Positions 52,924 through 64,000 of a stretch of DNA of 64,000 bases are shown here, in pieces. Each line of letters starts with the position of its first letter. The first letter of the stretch is position 1. Below the pieces are notes generated by a model, which was not told the DNA's origin, searched no databases, and saw only the letters and a list, made by a program, of their open reading frames with translations. The stretch is from Rotaria macrura (lineage: Eukaryota; Rotifera; Eurotatoria; Philodinida; Philodinidae), in assembly GCA_900239685.1 (NCBI GenBank), contig OENT01000042.1:1-64000 (forward strand), read 5' to 3'. A program made the position numbers and the translations under genes.

Positions 52924-55900
52924 TCATAAACCGTGAGGAGCTATTGGTTCATAAACTGGTAAGGCATACATATTTTCCCAAACATGTGAAAGGCAAACGG
53001 ATGCATGAAAACGAAAAAAAATTTGAAGCGGTGTTGCAATAGCAGCAATAATTGACCATGGTACGACATGATAGAAAGCCAATTGAAATGGATTAGCTTC
53101 GTGTTTTGTTGTTGTTGTCGTTTCTTCGAACCATAAACAAAGGTCAAGTATTATTAATAATGTAATAACTTCACGTGCCGGATATTCATATGTATTTGTT
53201 CGTATGAGACGTTTACGTAAAGCAATAAGTATAAAAAAAGCATGAACAGTTCCTTCAATAAACTCTTAAATGAAAAAGAAAAAAAGACAAAATATCACTT
53301 GAATTTATTGCATTATTATTTCATGCCTAATATAACAATAATCATTTTAACATAAGCAATCCATGTCGCTGGATTTTTATTATTAATTAAAGCAAATGCA
53401 CTAAATATTGAATATAAATAAATACCAGCAAGTGAAACAATAATTAACACATTGTCAAAACCTAGATAAGAAGAAATTTAAATTTAACAACATATGTTTT
53501 TCATTTGATAGACATCAAATGAATATTTTTTTCTTGATTACGTGTCGTTATTCTTCGATATTGTAATTGTCGTATTTTTATCAATGCCCATATTGTAGCA
53601 AATAAAGATAAAATTAATAAACATAAATTGGCTATTTCAACAATAGCAATACTATAGACGATTCGTTTCGGTGTTTTCAATATTGACGTAAATGGACTAT
53701 GTGTAGAAGCAATTAGTAATGAATGATTAAGATGATAGGATAATGTTGTTCTTTGACGATCATTGTTTGTTGTTGATAGAGCATTCATATCATCGCTGAT
53801 TTTATTTTGAAATATAGCATAGAGTATTATTGATATAAGTGTACATGAAAATATGACCATGCCAGCAAATAAGCCTTTTATTGATGCATGACAATTAACC
53901 ATAAATACATTTTTCGTCGATGCTTTATTCGACATTTTATATGTAAATGTTTTACCAATATTTTCCCATATGAGAAAAAATAACTAGATATTAAATTGAT
54001 TTAAAATAAAAAAGAAAATTTTTCATTATTCAAAATCTTACTGTTAAACACATAAGACTAAATTCGATTGTACATGGATATAGCAATGGTTTTAATTTGA
54101 TATAACCTTCATTAATAAACGTGTTCATTTGAAGAGTATCTTCCATAGATTTTATACAATGAAATCGGTTCATAAGAAGTTGAGCACTTTTTATTGAATA
54201 ACTACGATTACTAATAGTAACATTATTATTATGTTCTATACTCATTTCATAAGCACGAATTTCAATTATTTGAGATTTTGTTTCATTAACAACCATGCGA
54301 AACCTAAATATAATATCGATGATATTATTGACATAGACAAAGAGATTGAATACAAATAATATTTTCAATCAGTAGAACATCACATTTGAATTTGATCGAG
54401 TACACATCAGACATTCAAAGATTGTTGTAAGATTTTTCTCTTTCTTTATCGAACTCAAAGACTGTTGATTACGTGACACCATATTTTAAATTTTTTTTTT
54501 AAATAGATATTCGAAATCCCATACTAAAACTTTGTAATTAATTTGCTTGTAAAAATTTCAACATTTACTCTGTTATGATTATATAATATAAAATTGAAGA
54601 TTATAATTAATATTGCTAATCTCTAGTGGTACACACTGTAGTCAACAGATGCATCCGCAGGGTGAATGTTCACATCCTATTCGACCCTGTGGATACTTCT
54701 GCTAGGTAATAAAAAAGCTTGTCATACACAATGAAGATTTAATTATAGAAAGAATGTGTGCACTCCATGGATGAAATCAATCATATTTACATATATTTGT
54801 TAGCTATTGTTATTCTATGCTAATTTGTCATGATTATCTCATATTGATTATTTACTCATTCTAGTACCACAATAGCATAAAGACTTATGTTCAATAGTTT
54901 GTCAAGGTATATTCGTTGATCTGATCAATATCATATGTTTTATTCGAAATAAATTTATATTGTTACAATACATACCATACACACAGATTGGTCACTACAA
55001 TATGCATTACAGCTAATCGAGCAAGATTTTCATGTGCTCGTATAATTAACTAAAACCAAAGATAACATAACGATTTCTTTTCTTACATTGAATACATACG
55101 TTTGAATGTTTAAAAATAAAGAAAAATTGAACGAAACTAAATAATAATCTTGAAAAGTCATCGATTACTTTTGTCCATGGTGTACATGAAAGATTTTCAA
55201 GATTGCTTAATATCGATAGACCTGAATGTATAACTGTGCCAAGACAAAAAACTAAATTAATATTTATAAATTAATAAATTCTATACATATGAATTAATGT
55301 CACTCACTTACTTCCGATTCCGACACGAATATAAAGACCACCAGCTGTTGAATGATCATCATAATTATACATGATAACTCTTTGAAGAATGCTATCTTTT
55401 CGATGATGAATGTCATTTGTTTGTGTAGGTGCTTCATTAAGATCTATTGTTTGTCGTCTCATTAATATATTAATTGGTCTTCCCATATATATTGATACAT
55501 TATCGGATGATATCGATTTATTATGAATATCTTCATTTATAGTTGTTGCACGGATTGAACATATTTCTTGTTTATCAGTATAAACATTAGATGTTCTTAA
55601 ATGAAAATGAGCTGCTGATGGAATTTTATAGTTTTGCTTCTTTCGAACAATATTCATTTGCATATGATTGGAATCTAAACTATTCATTTTTGATGAATGA
55701 CTATTAAGTATCTGCTTATGATGAACAATGTCTGTGATACAAAATATAATCCATATTATTGAGCACCAATAGAGATAAGTAAAGTAAATCTATGAAAAAG
55801 ATACAATTACAAGAAAGAAAGAAAAAAACTGTACAGTTCTATTATTTTTCTTACTGCTGTTAGATCTTTTATATTTCCAGCTTGTTCACATGGTACAATA

Positions 55901-57832
55901 GCACCTGATATTGATAATGTCACACCACCAATAAAAACAACTAGAACAATAAGTGATTCGATTTCTCATTATTGTTACTATAATTATATATCTATTCGTT
56001 TCATATCGAGATGACATAATTGAAACATTCGTGATCCTTTTAAAAAATACGTTTATTCTTCAAATTTTCATGTTGATGCAAAAGAAATTTTTATAGTTTT
56101 TTAACTGATGTATTTCCTCCGGCAAGTAAAATGATTGATTAATTTTATATGTGAAACTGATCATGTTATTTGGCTAAGTTCAAGTAAAATTAGTACTAAC
56201 GAACAATACTATATCGGCACGAGTCGAACTCTGCTGTTTTCAACGAACTTTTCATTATCATAAAGAATTCTAATTTTAAGCAAGAAGAGTTTTTCACACG
56301 ATCAAATTGATGCAAAGCATTTTTCAAAACGAATAAGTTTCACTAACCAGAGTGATGAAAGATTTACCCACTTAGTATTCTGAACAATAAGCATTCCCAG
56401 GTGATGGAATCCGATCAGCCGACGAAATTTATGATTGCGGAATGAGTAACGGATCTGACGAGAAAATAGTGATTTATCTCAGGTCGAAAAATCAGATGTA
56501 AGATCTTGTGAAACTAGATAGGATCGTACAAAATATCGTCGTCTCTGAAATGTTACATTAAGTCTTACAATACAATTAGGTCTTTCAAGAATTTGATAGG
56601 ACGAATTAATGTAAGATTCTAGAGACTACGATTTTCGTACATTTTTTTTATCAGATCTTACAAGATCAGATGTAGAATCTTGTTAGATCCAAATTAACAG
56701 AAAATGCATAATATAAAACTAAAAGAAGCAAAAGGTTGTATAACAACCAAATTTGGCAAAAATCGGTATGAGAAGAAAGCGAAGAAAAATAATTGAACAT
56801 GAAAATGTAGAATCCAAAAGATATGTATAGAGAACGGAATTGTAGTTTTCGAGATTGTGTTGACTCTTACGAAAATAGTTAAATTGCTCTTCCTTATCGT
56901 CGATAGTGTATAGTACTTAACTGTTAATACGTAAACTACGTATAGTTAACAAACAAGAAATTAGAAACGATTAAAGCACGATTCAACCAAGATAAAAATC
57001 AACGCCAAGAAGCTATTGAGTGGTTTAGCATTACTACTTGGCTAGCACATAAAACAATGGAAATAATACTAATCAACTTCGAGTTTTCTTGTCTTTTATC
57101 ATATGATTTAATAAAAGTTTTGTAATGTTCAAAGTTATTGAAGAATTTCTATATTATCCTTTTCTGCTTTTTCCACCAAACCGCTGTTAGATCTTGAAAT
57201 CTGATTGTTTGCCTTGAGTACCCGGTGATGTCATTAGAGGTCAGTCAAAACTCTATAATAGACGTTATCAGATTCCGGCAATCGGATTCCAATCCTAACG
57301 ATCTGAATGTTGTTCTGCAACCAGGATTCCGTCGATTTAATAGAAATTCATCATAAAATCCGATCGAACCCAGTTGTCAGAATGAATCTCTTCGGTAGAT
57401 TTTGTTCACTATCCAGACGATCTGACACAGCTCAAGCTTTTCTTTAGGCCAATTCGGAGTCCTATGTGATTCGTGCCAACGTGAATATCTAGCAATATTA
57501 TGCTTTCGAGTCCTGCTCTACTTGGAGTTTAGCTAATCATTTGATTTACATACACCTCTTTACTTACCTAAGCCATAGAGAATACTGAAAATTTTGTATG
57601 CATCAGCATTTTCATCAATATTCCTTTGAATAGAAAAAAAATTGAATTGTAAATTATAACTGAATTCAAATTTGCAAGTATCATCAGGAGATTTAATATG
57701 TTTGCTATACATGTCTATATGCAATTTATTTCTATTATGACAAAAACAGTTACAATCTATAGACGAATCTCCCTGAGAAGTATGTATAAGTTTGATGATA
57801 GATAAAAAGAAAGAAATCAAGACAATGTTCAT
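52924..57832 (-). CDS. Otopetrin-family proton channel
   Basis: Otopetrins are multi-helix proton-selective channels of the plasma membrane. The exons read: 57832-about 57565 (ends FSILYGL), 55940-55855 (VVFIGGVTLSISGAIVP), 55789-about 55310 (a helix, a long hydrophilic loop, then GGLYIRVGIG), FCLGTVIHSGLSIL to FVQFFFIFKH, NLARLAVMHIVVTNLCVW, a loop ending YPCTIEFSLMCLT, FFLIWENIGK onward, FDNVLIIVSLAGIYLY, and the last exon with EGTVHAFFILIALR, EVITLLIILDLCLWF, NPFQLAFY and IFFRFHASVCLSHVWENMY. These match the otopetrin-domain order. The stop is at 52924-52926. The intron before the last exon appears to begin with GC (GC-AG). The intron after exon 1 is 1.6 kb. The start is uncertain: the ATG at 57832 gives a signal-like segment but may lie in an intron, with the true start upstream. 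Confidence 0.88.
56390..57440. repeat. Possible degraded transposon inside otopetrin intron
   Basis: About 1 kb within the first otopetrin intron is less AT-rich and repeats words such as AATCCGATC, AGATCTTG and GATTCCG in both orientations. The left side begins ATTCCCAGGTGATGG, reminiscent of the CCCAGGT ends of the elements at 15961 and 24444, but no matching right end was found. Tentative. Confidence 0.35.
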
Positions 57833-57879
57833 GGTAGAAGAATGAATAGGTGCAAAAGAGATTTTAATTCTAGATCATT

Positions 57880-57997
57880 ACCCTCCTTGAAAAAATGGAT
57901 TCGACCAATTTTTTCGACGCATATATTCACGAAGACCATTTATATTCGATTTTGTCAATGAATGATGATGAGAATTCAATAGTAAATTTGTTGTCAT
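57880..57997 (-). other. Orphan short coding-like segment upstream of otopetrin
   Basis: A minus-strand frame from ATG 57997 reads M-T-T-N-L-L-L-N with RREYM-like basic content (REYMRRKNWSNPFFQGG) and ends at a possible donor GGTAATGA. This would make a natural first exon for the otopetrin gene. However, joining this donor to the acceptor before G-D-S-S-I-D (near 57776) puts the phase out by two bases. It may be a uORF, an alternative exon or a misread junction. Confidence 0.3.
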
Positions 57998-58578
57998 TAT
58001 TGTTAATTGACTTTGTTTTATTTGTAGAATAATATACTATGAATTCATATACACGATTTTGTTGCTATATATATATATTAGAAAGACAAATAACAAACCT
58101 TATCATAGTAAAGGTTTCGTATATCAAAGAAACTAATTTCTCAACATGATAGTAGAGCAAAAATTTCGATCAACTGATCGATCGTATTCATACTGATAAA
58201 TCAAACGATGAATAAATTATCGATTTATTTTTGTTGTTTTTCATATGTAAATGATGTGCTCTGTTTTTCTTTCATAGAATATGCGATTATATTATTAATC
58301 ATATATCTGAGTGAGTCGGCATTTCCTGATGTTTCAAAAATCGTCCTAGTTTTCTTAAATAAATCTGTTCCTTTTTGTTTTCTCTCTCTCTCGAAAGAAT
58401 ATCAAGATAGATAAATTTATTTTCGGAATCAACAACGATTCATAATAAAATCGGAACAACTGCGAAGCGTCTTATTAACGAATCTATCTCTTTTTAACTG
58501 CAATCTTTCAAACAACAGAACAAACATGACGTGTTCGAGAAAAAAAAATAGCAATTTTCTTTTATTTTTGAATAAATG

Positions 58579-58602
58579 AATATATATATATATATATATA
58601 TA
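58579..58602 (+). repeat. (TA)n microsatellite
   Basis: About 12 TA dinucleotides in the spacer between the otopetrin start region and the stop of the gene at 58754-60093. The rest of the 57998-58753 spacer shows nothing recognisable. Confidence 0.85.
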
Positions 58603-58753
58603 GATCGATCAGCGTAAGTGAAGGAAAACATGATCTAAATAATAATTCATCATAATTTTATCATATAGATTTTATTAATATGCGTATGCACATGTGTACA
58701 TACGTATAAGAAGAAAAAGCGCACTCAATTAAAATAAACTTTTGGTTCGATTT

Positions 58754-60093
58754 TTATAGTCCAGATAAAGTAACTGGTTTTTCACTGCCATAATTCATAG
58801 CATCAGTTCGATACATAGATGGAGTAGCATAAGCTGATGTTGAACTTGGCATTGGTTGAACAAATGGTGTATCTATTGGACAATATTTTGCATCTTTCGC
58901 ATTAACATGACTTGGAGTAACAAATTGATCACCTTTTCAATAGATGTTAAATCATATTTAGAAATATATATACATGAACGAACATGATCATCAATACATA
59001 CGAGTTTCCGTTGTAAGACCTGAATGCGGTATGAAACGTGGTGGTTGATGTACTTGTCGAATTTTTGTTGGTGTGGAAAACCATATTGAATCTCGCATTG
59101 GTAACTGTTCACGTGCGACACTATCTATAGGCAACGGATTCGGTGTATTACCAAAACCCCAAGCTTTAGTATACTCTTCGGCATCCCAATATGATAATGG
59201 ATCTTTTTTGCCAATACCTTGCCATTCATCTCTAAACGAGAAAAAAAATGATGAATCAATATGTCTGATATATGAATACATACGGTCTCCATCGGCGATG
59301 TTCTTTATTATATGTCGTTAGATAAGGATCAAGAAGTGTAAACACACCTTGTTCAGAAGGATCCCATGTTCGTGCAACTGTTGCTGGTCTTGTTTGTCTT
59401 TCATCTTGACGTAGAGCCTGAATAGATGGATATGTAGTTTTTTTTCTCTCTATTGAATATTCATGTTTCATCGATAAGATTATATAGTTACTTTAGTCAC
59501 AGGTGCTTCTGTCTGTGTTAAATAAGGTAATTGTCCATCGATACGATCTAATTCTGCTTTCATACTTGGTTTTGCATGGAATTCTTCCTTATATTCACTT
59601 TGTTGATGAGACATTGATAATGGACGACTCCAATCACGTGCTTTAAGTTTTTCGACAAAATCACTCATGTAATTGACTGAAAACGAAAAACATGTTGCCA
59701 GTTTGAAACTGAATCAAACTAATTGATCGTTTACCTTTCCATAAAGCGGGCGCTTTTCTATGCATATTTATTTGATCATTGTATATTTCTTGTTGAGGAA
59801 ATTTATTGTCATGATAAGCAGCATTCGTGGTTTTGAAATGTTCTTTTGGTGTAATTTCATCGGGAGCACGTAATCGATCTGGTAATGGATCAGTAAAAAC
59901 CCGCTAATAAGTTTTAAAAAATAAAACAAGGATTTTACGATTAAAATAATAAGATGATAACGAGAAATAGAAAGAACAATGAAACCTTAAAATTTGACGA
60001 TGGGAAATAATATCCGGGTCGGTATTGATGACCAACGCCAGCACTCGTTTGAAAAAGATCTTGACGACGTTCAGCAGAATCTGAGTCAAGCAT
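58754..60093 (-). CDS. Conserved-looking soluble protein, possibly axonemal
   Basis: I cannot name the family. Six exons splice in phase from ATG 60093 (M-L-D-S-D-S-A-E-R-R) to TAA at 58754-58756, giving about 340 residues. The protein is hydrophilic, without membrane segments, coiled coils or long low-complexity tracts. It is rich in Pro, Tyr, Trp, Arg and short turn-like motifs (GHQYRPGYYFPSSNF, DFVEKLKARDWSRPLSM, LDPYLTTYNKEHRRW, SYWDAEEYTKAWGFGN, PPRFIPHSGL). This composition, extended and aromatic/basic, resembles microtubule inner or axonemal proteins of cilia, which would suit a ciliated rotifer, but that is inference only. Introns are all about 60-70 bases apart from one of about 150. 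It shares a 258-base head-to-head promoter with YIPF1/2. Confidence 0.75.
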
Positions 60094-60351
60094 TTTGTAT
60101 TCTGTTGTACTTGATAAGAAAATAAAATCTACAAACAACAATTATTCAAAACTACTTTCCATTGTCAACCATCATTAAACTTTGTTACCAAGCAATATCA
60201 TGTATTCACTTGCAATTGTCGCTAGTTGACAGACAATAATATCGTTGTTTTGATTGGAGTATATTTACCAATAGGAGTAAGAAACAACTAAATTCTTTGA
60301 AATTATAAGACAACGTCATCACATCGTTTATACTTTCATTATTTCACAATA
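60094..60351. promoter_or_regulatory. Bidirectional promoter, 258 bases
   Basis: The start codons of the minus-strand unknown protein (60093) and the plus-strand YIPF1/2 gene (60352) are only 258 bases apart and diverge, so their core promoters must be shared or abutting. It includes both 5' UTRs. No specific motif is claimed. Confidence 0.65.
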
Positions 60352-61321
60352 ATGTTTTCAAGTGATGGATTTCTCACTGATAATTCGTCATCTAATACTA
60401 CGGGTCGCACTCATGTATTCACGTCGTTTCCAAATTCAGCTATAGATCCTGATGATGAACTTTCAGAAAATAAAACAACAATGAATCCAACCGATTCGAA
60501 CAAATACGCACTTCCATTACCAGCCACTGCTAATGATACTGCAGCAACAACAGCAACCGAATATCACATGTGGCAAATCGAATTTTATCAAAAATATTTT
60601 CAAGTTGACACGTGGCAAGTAGTTGAACGTTTAATAGGTTCAATAACACCGAGACCAAATAAATCTTATTTCGATTCAACTATTAGACAGAATCCTGATT
60701 TATATGGGCCATTTTGGGTTTGTGTTACTTTTATATTAACCGTGGCAATTAGCGGTAATATAGTTAATTATTTTCATCAATCTGCTACCGAATTTCAAAT
60801 TGATTTCTCAAAAATAACATTATCAGCAATTGTAAGTAGACAAGGTAAAATTGAAAAAAAAATATAGTCGAAAATGATTCTTCTATTTTTACCAATAGCT
60901 CATTTTTCTCTATTGGTGGTTATTGCCAACATCGATTTATTTTTTCTTTCGTTGGCGTTTAAATCGTATTGAATATACATTCCTTGAATTACTTTGTATT
61001 TATGGTTATAGTTTAACTATATTCATACCGGTATCGATTCTATGGATAATACCTGTTAGTTGGTTACAATGGACATCAACAATAATTGCCTCGATCATAA
61101 GTGGAAGTGTTTTAGTTGTTACATTTTGGCCAACGATTAATTCTGATCAGAAACGTTTCAATGCTGTATCAATGTTAATCGTTCTTTTCTTTCATTTATT
61201 GATGGCAATATGTATAATGCTAGTTTTTTTTCATGTCTCTGATAAAAACATAACTACAACATCAGACACAACAAAAATTATTACAACAGTTGCACCATCG
61301 ACTACTACCAAAAAAGTTTGA
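60352..61321 (+). CDS. Yip1-domain protein YIPF1/YIPF2-like
   Basis: A five-helix Golgi membrane protein of the Yip1 family, binding Rab GTPases and YIPF partners in trafficking. Two exons (60352-60831 and 60899-61321) separated by a 67-base GTAAGT...AATAG intron give 300 residues, matching human YIPF1 length. The Ser/Thr/Asn-rich cytosolic N-terminus is followed by MWQIEFYQKYFQVDTWQV, RLIGSITP, NPDLYGPFWVC, then, across the intron, L-I-F-L-Y-W-W-L-L-P and RWRLNRIEYTFLELLCIYGY, IPVSILWIIP, and a Thr-rich lumenal tail. The NPDLYGPFW signature is diagnostic for YIPF1/2; the two vertebrate paralogues cannot be told apart here. It is followed by OLA1 on the same strand after about 690 bases with nothing recognised. 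Confidence 0.94.
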
Positions 61322-62012
61322 ATCTTTTCAATGAACTTTCGTTCGTTTTTTTTTTATTCCATTATGGTATTTGGCTTGTTTTAACGAAATAAATTTATTA
61401 CTAAAAAATACATTTATCCCGTCTCAGTTAAATAATACAGTTGAATTTTTTTTATATATTTTAGATCGAAATTTTTCATGCAAAGTAACTAAATCATCGT
61501 TCTGTTGAAATAGTTTTTCTTTTCATTTTATGACAACAATCATTGAACGAAATGAGACGTCGTCATCGTTACAATGACGTGTCCATGAGAATAACCTCGG
61601 TTTATTGGTCGTGTTTAATTCTTGAAAATCATTAATTTAATCAACGTGAATTTACGCGTTATCAATCGTTAGAATTTTGAAAATAAGAAGACTATGTTTT
61701 CTTTTTACTAATAGTTCTCGTGAAACTTAATCAAGAAGAAAAATTTGTAATTCTCCTATGCCTTGAAAATATTCATTGAGTTCAAATGTGTTAGACATGA
61801 ATTTTACAGAATTCGAACTATCTCAACATGAGTATTTGTCTAGCAAGTAGTAATTATCTATCGAATAGAACACTTAACAACGTTCATTTGTTTTCTGTTT
61901 GAAAAATTTTCTTCTCATTTTATAATGATCTAGTCCTAATGACGATTACTTATTAATGTACTCGAAGAATGAAGAAAATTTTCTTTCAGATAAAATATTA
62001 TAAAGACATACG

Positions 62013-64000
62013 ATGCCACCTAAGAAGAAAGAAGAAGCTAAACCAAAACCATTGATTGGTCGTGTTGGTACTAATCTTAAAATGGGTATTGTTGGTTTAC
62101 CCAATGCAGGGTATGTGTTCTTTAGAACAATCTTAAGTCTTATTGATTTTATTTATATTTTCTAGAAAATCAACATTTTTCAACATTCTCACTAAATCTA
62201 GTGTGCCTGCTGAAAATTTTCCGTTTTGTACGATCAATCCGAATGAAAGTAATATCAATAAATTAAAAAATAAAAATATGTCGATCATTTGAACATTCAT
62301 AGGTCGAGTACCTGTACCCGATGCGCGGTTCAATTTTCTATGTCAACATTATGAACCTTTAAGGTATGTAATTTCTCCGAAGTACGTTCATAAAAACATC
62401 ATTGTATAATTTCGCCACAGCAAACAACCTGCATATCTAAATGTAAATAAATAAATCAACGAAAAGTTCTTGTCTTTTTTTTTTTGTCTAAATTTCATAA
62501 CTTCATATTTAGGTCGTTGATATTGCTGGTCTTGTTAAAGGTGCAAGTGAAGGACAAGGTCTTGGTAATGCTTTTCTCTCACATATAAAAGCATGTGATG
62601 GTATTTTCCATATGGTTCGTATATTCGATGATGCTGATATCGTTCATGTCGAAGGAAATGTTGATCCAATTCGTGATATTGAAATAATTCATGATGAATT
62701 GAGGTTTGACAAAAAGCAATTTGTAAATTTAAGTGAATCATTAAATCTAATATTATAATTTTAGATTGAAAGATCTTGAACTAGCAAAAAAAATTGGCGA
62801 TGATTTAGAAAAAAAAGCTATACGTGGCAATGAGAAAACATTAAAATTCGATTATGTAAGATAAAATCTTATCGTAAACTGTTCATAGAAAACAAAAATA
62901 TGAAAACCTTGGACTTAAGTTGAAGAGTTATGTGTACTTCAAAAAATGAATGAGAACAATCAGTCATTCTAGAATGTGTGCACGAAAGAAGTATCCTGGG
63001 AAACCCCAAAACTAGTGGTCATCTGAGACATATGTAGGCATTTGGTTTCTGGATACAGTTTTTATGCTTTTTCAGGCGATGTTTTGTTAGAAAGCTACGA
63101 TTTGGTTCAAAACTAATATCAGATTCGGAATCAACGTTAAAGACTGACTCGATTTATATACGTTGTGGTTAATTCTAAGAAAAAAAATTTTGTTTTGAAA
63201 AAATCCCTGTACCCCACCTCAGGGATGGTTTGGTGAAAAATGACAATTTTTTCGATAACTCAACCATTTCTTGCCGGATCCTTCTCATCTTTGAACTTGA
63301 CCGAGGTATTCATCAGACAATTCTGTGCACAAAATGTCAGCTTAATCGAATGTATTTGTAAAGAGTTATCGTGTAAACGGCCGGATACACTGACCGATTC
63401 TACAGTGTACTCTCTTTTTTTTTGAGTACACAGAAAGAAGAACATGTCGTCATCTATTTTATTTTTGTAATAGGATACAATACATAAAGTATTAACAATG
63501 TTAAGTGAAGAGAAAGGTAGTGTTCGTTATGGCGAATGGAATGAGAAAGAAATTGAAGTTTTAAATAAACATCTATTTAATACATCGAAACCCATGGTTT
63601 ACTTATTAAATATGTCCGAAGAAGATTATATCAAGAAAAAGAATAAATGGTTAGGTAAAGTTAAGCAATGGATCGATGAACATGATGCTGGAGCAACAGT
63701 TATACCATTCAGTGCCAATTACGAATATCGTCTAGTTGAGTCATCCGATGAGGATCGTGAAAAGATTATTAAAGACACTGGCGCAACAAGGTATATTGCA
63801 AGCATGTTTTGTTTTTACAGACGAACATGTATATATATTTTAGTGCATTAGAAAAAATAATTCTGGCTGGCTATCGTTCATTACAGTTATGTTATTTTTT
63901 TACTTGTGGAAAAGATGAAGTTAAAGCATGGACTGTTCAAGTTGGTACGAAAGCACCACATGCAGCTGGACGCATACATACTGATTTTGAAAAAGGTTTT
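62013..64000 (+). CDS. OLA1: Obg-like ATPase 1 (OLA1), 3' end outside window
   Basis: A cytosolic P-loop NTPase of the TRAFAC/YchF group that prefers ATP and is linked to translation and stress control. Start ATG 62013 (M-P-P-K-K-K-E-E). G1 GLPNAGKST is split by the first intron. Then come [31 protein letters not shown], the G3-region [61 protein letters not shown] (NMSE in place of the GTPase NKxD, as normal for OLA1), and the C-terminal TGS-like domain starting [20 protein letters not shown]. Exons near 62013-62109, 62166-62249, 62304-62363, a 22-base microexon 62421-62442, 62514-62704, 62764-62857, 63475-63791 and 63843 onward. The 0.6 kb intron before 63475 contains R1 copy C. The last residues seen are DFEKGF, so the rest lies beyond the window. 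Confidence 0.96.
62901..63432 (+). repeat. Interspersed repeat R1, copy C
   Basis: This third copy of the repeat at 9951-10502 has the same orientation and ends (TGAAAACC... to ...GAGTACACA) and the same CCCACCTCAGGGATGG block, but more scattered substitutions and a short deletion. It fills most of an OLA1 intron. Confidence 0.8.

Noticed and set aside
54640..54705. Small hairpin ATCCGCAGGGT / ACCCTGTGGAT in an upstream intron of the otopetrin gene
   Set aside because: A short imperfect stem without conserved RNA-family features; not enough to call an ncRNA.

Overview
The window is animal nuclear DNA: AT-rich, with many short GT-AG introns (often about 60-70 bases) and metazoan genes carried as many small exons. 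Compact genes, frequent poly-Asp/poly-Asn tracts, an otopetrin gene and a FLYWCH-type fragment together suggest a bdelloid rotifer (Rotaria-like). That assignment is inference from style and was not tested by search. No bacterial operon, rRNA, convincing tRNA or CRISPR array is visible.

Layout. 0.5-4.6 kb, minus: an unrecognised coiled-coil protein. 6.5-17.6 kb, minus: the cohesin regulator PDS5 in about two dozen exons, with several transposon-like insertions in its introns. 17.6-22.7 kb: non-coding DNA with a frameshifted FLYWCH zinc-finger fragment. 22.8-33.5 kb, minus: two tandem SLC39/ZIP-family genes. The downstream copy keeps the metal-binding signature of the ZIP8/ZIP14 type; the upstream copy has lost it. 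34.0-36.4 kb, plus: YIPF6 and an intronless DPH7. 37.8-39.2 kb, minus: a PKA catalytic subunit. 39.2-52.1 kb: about 13 kb in which I find no gene, containing a foldback element. 52.1-57.8 kb, minus: a small RING/transmembrane protein and an otopetrin-type proton channel. 58.8-60.1 kb, minus: a probable conserved but unidentified protein, head to head with YIPF1/2 (60.4-61.3 kb, plus). 62.0-64.0 kb, plus: OLA1, cut by the window end.

The genes do not form one pathway. Two YIPF Golgi/ER membrane proteins and two ZIP homologues lie near each other; the rest are housekeeping or signalling genes. Four families of non-autonomous repeat occupy introns and spacers: a 531-base hAT-like element (two almost identical copies with perfect 8-base target duplications), a CCCAGGTC-ended palindromic family (two members), a roughly 550-base repeat (three copies) and one foldback element.

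The most interesting biology is the ZIP paralogue that keeps the family's architecture but lacks the TM4/TM5 metal ligands, followed by the recently mobile 531-base element. Exon boundaries were read by eye from splice signals, reading phase and family similarity; those of the small PDS5 exons are approximate.
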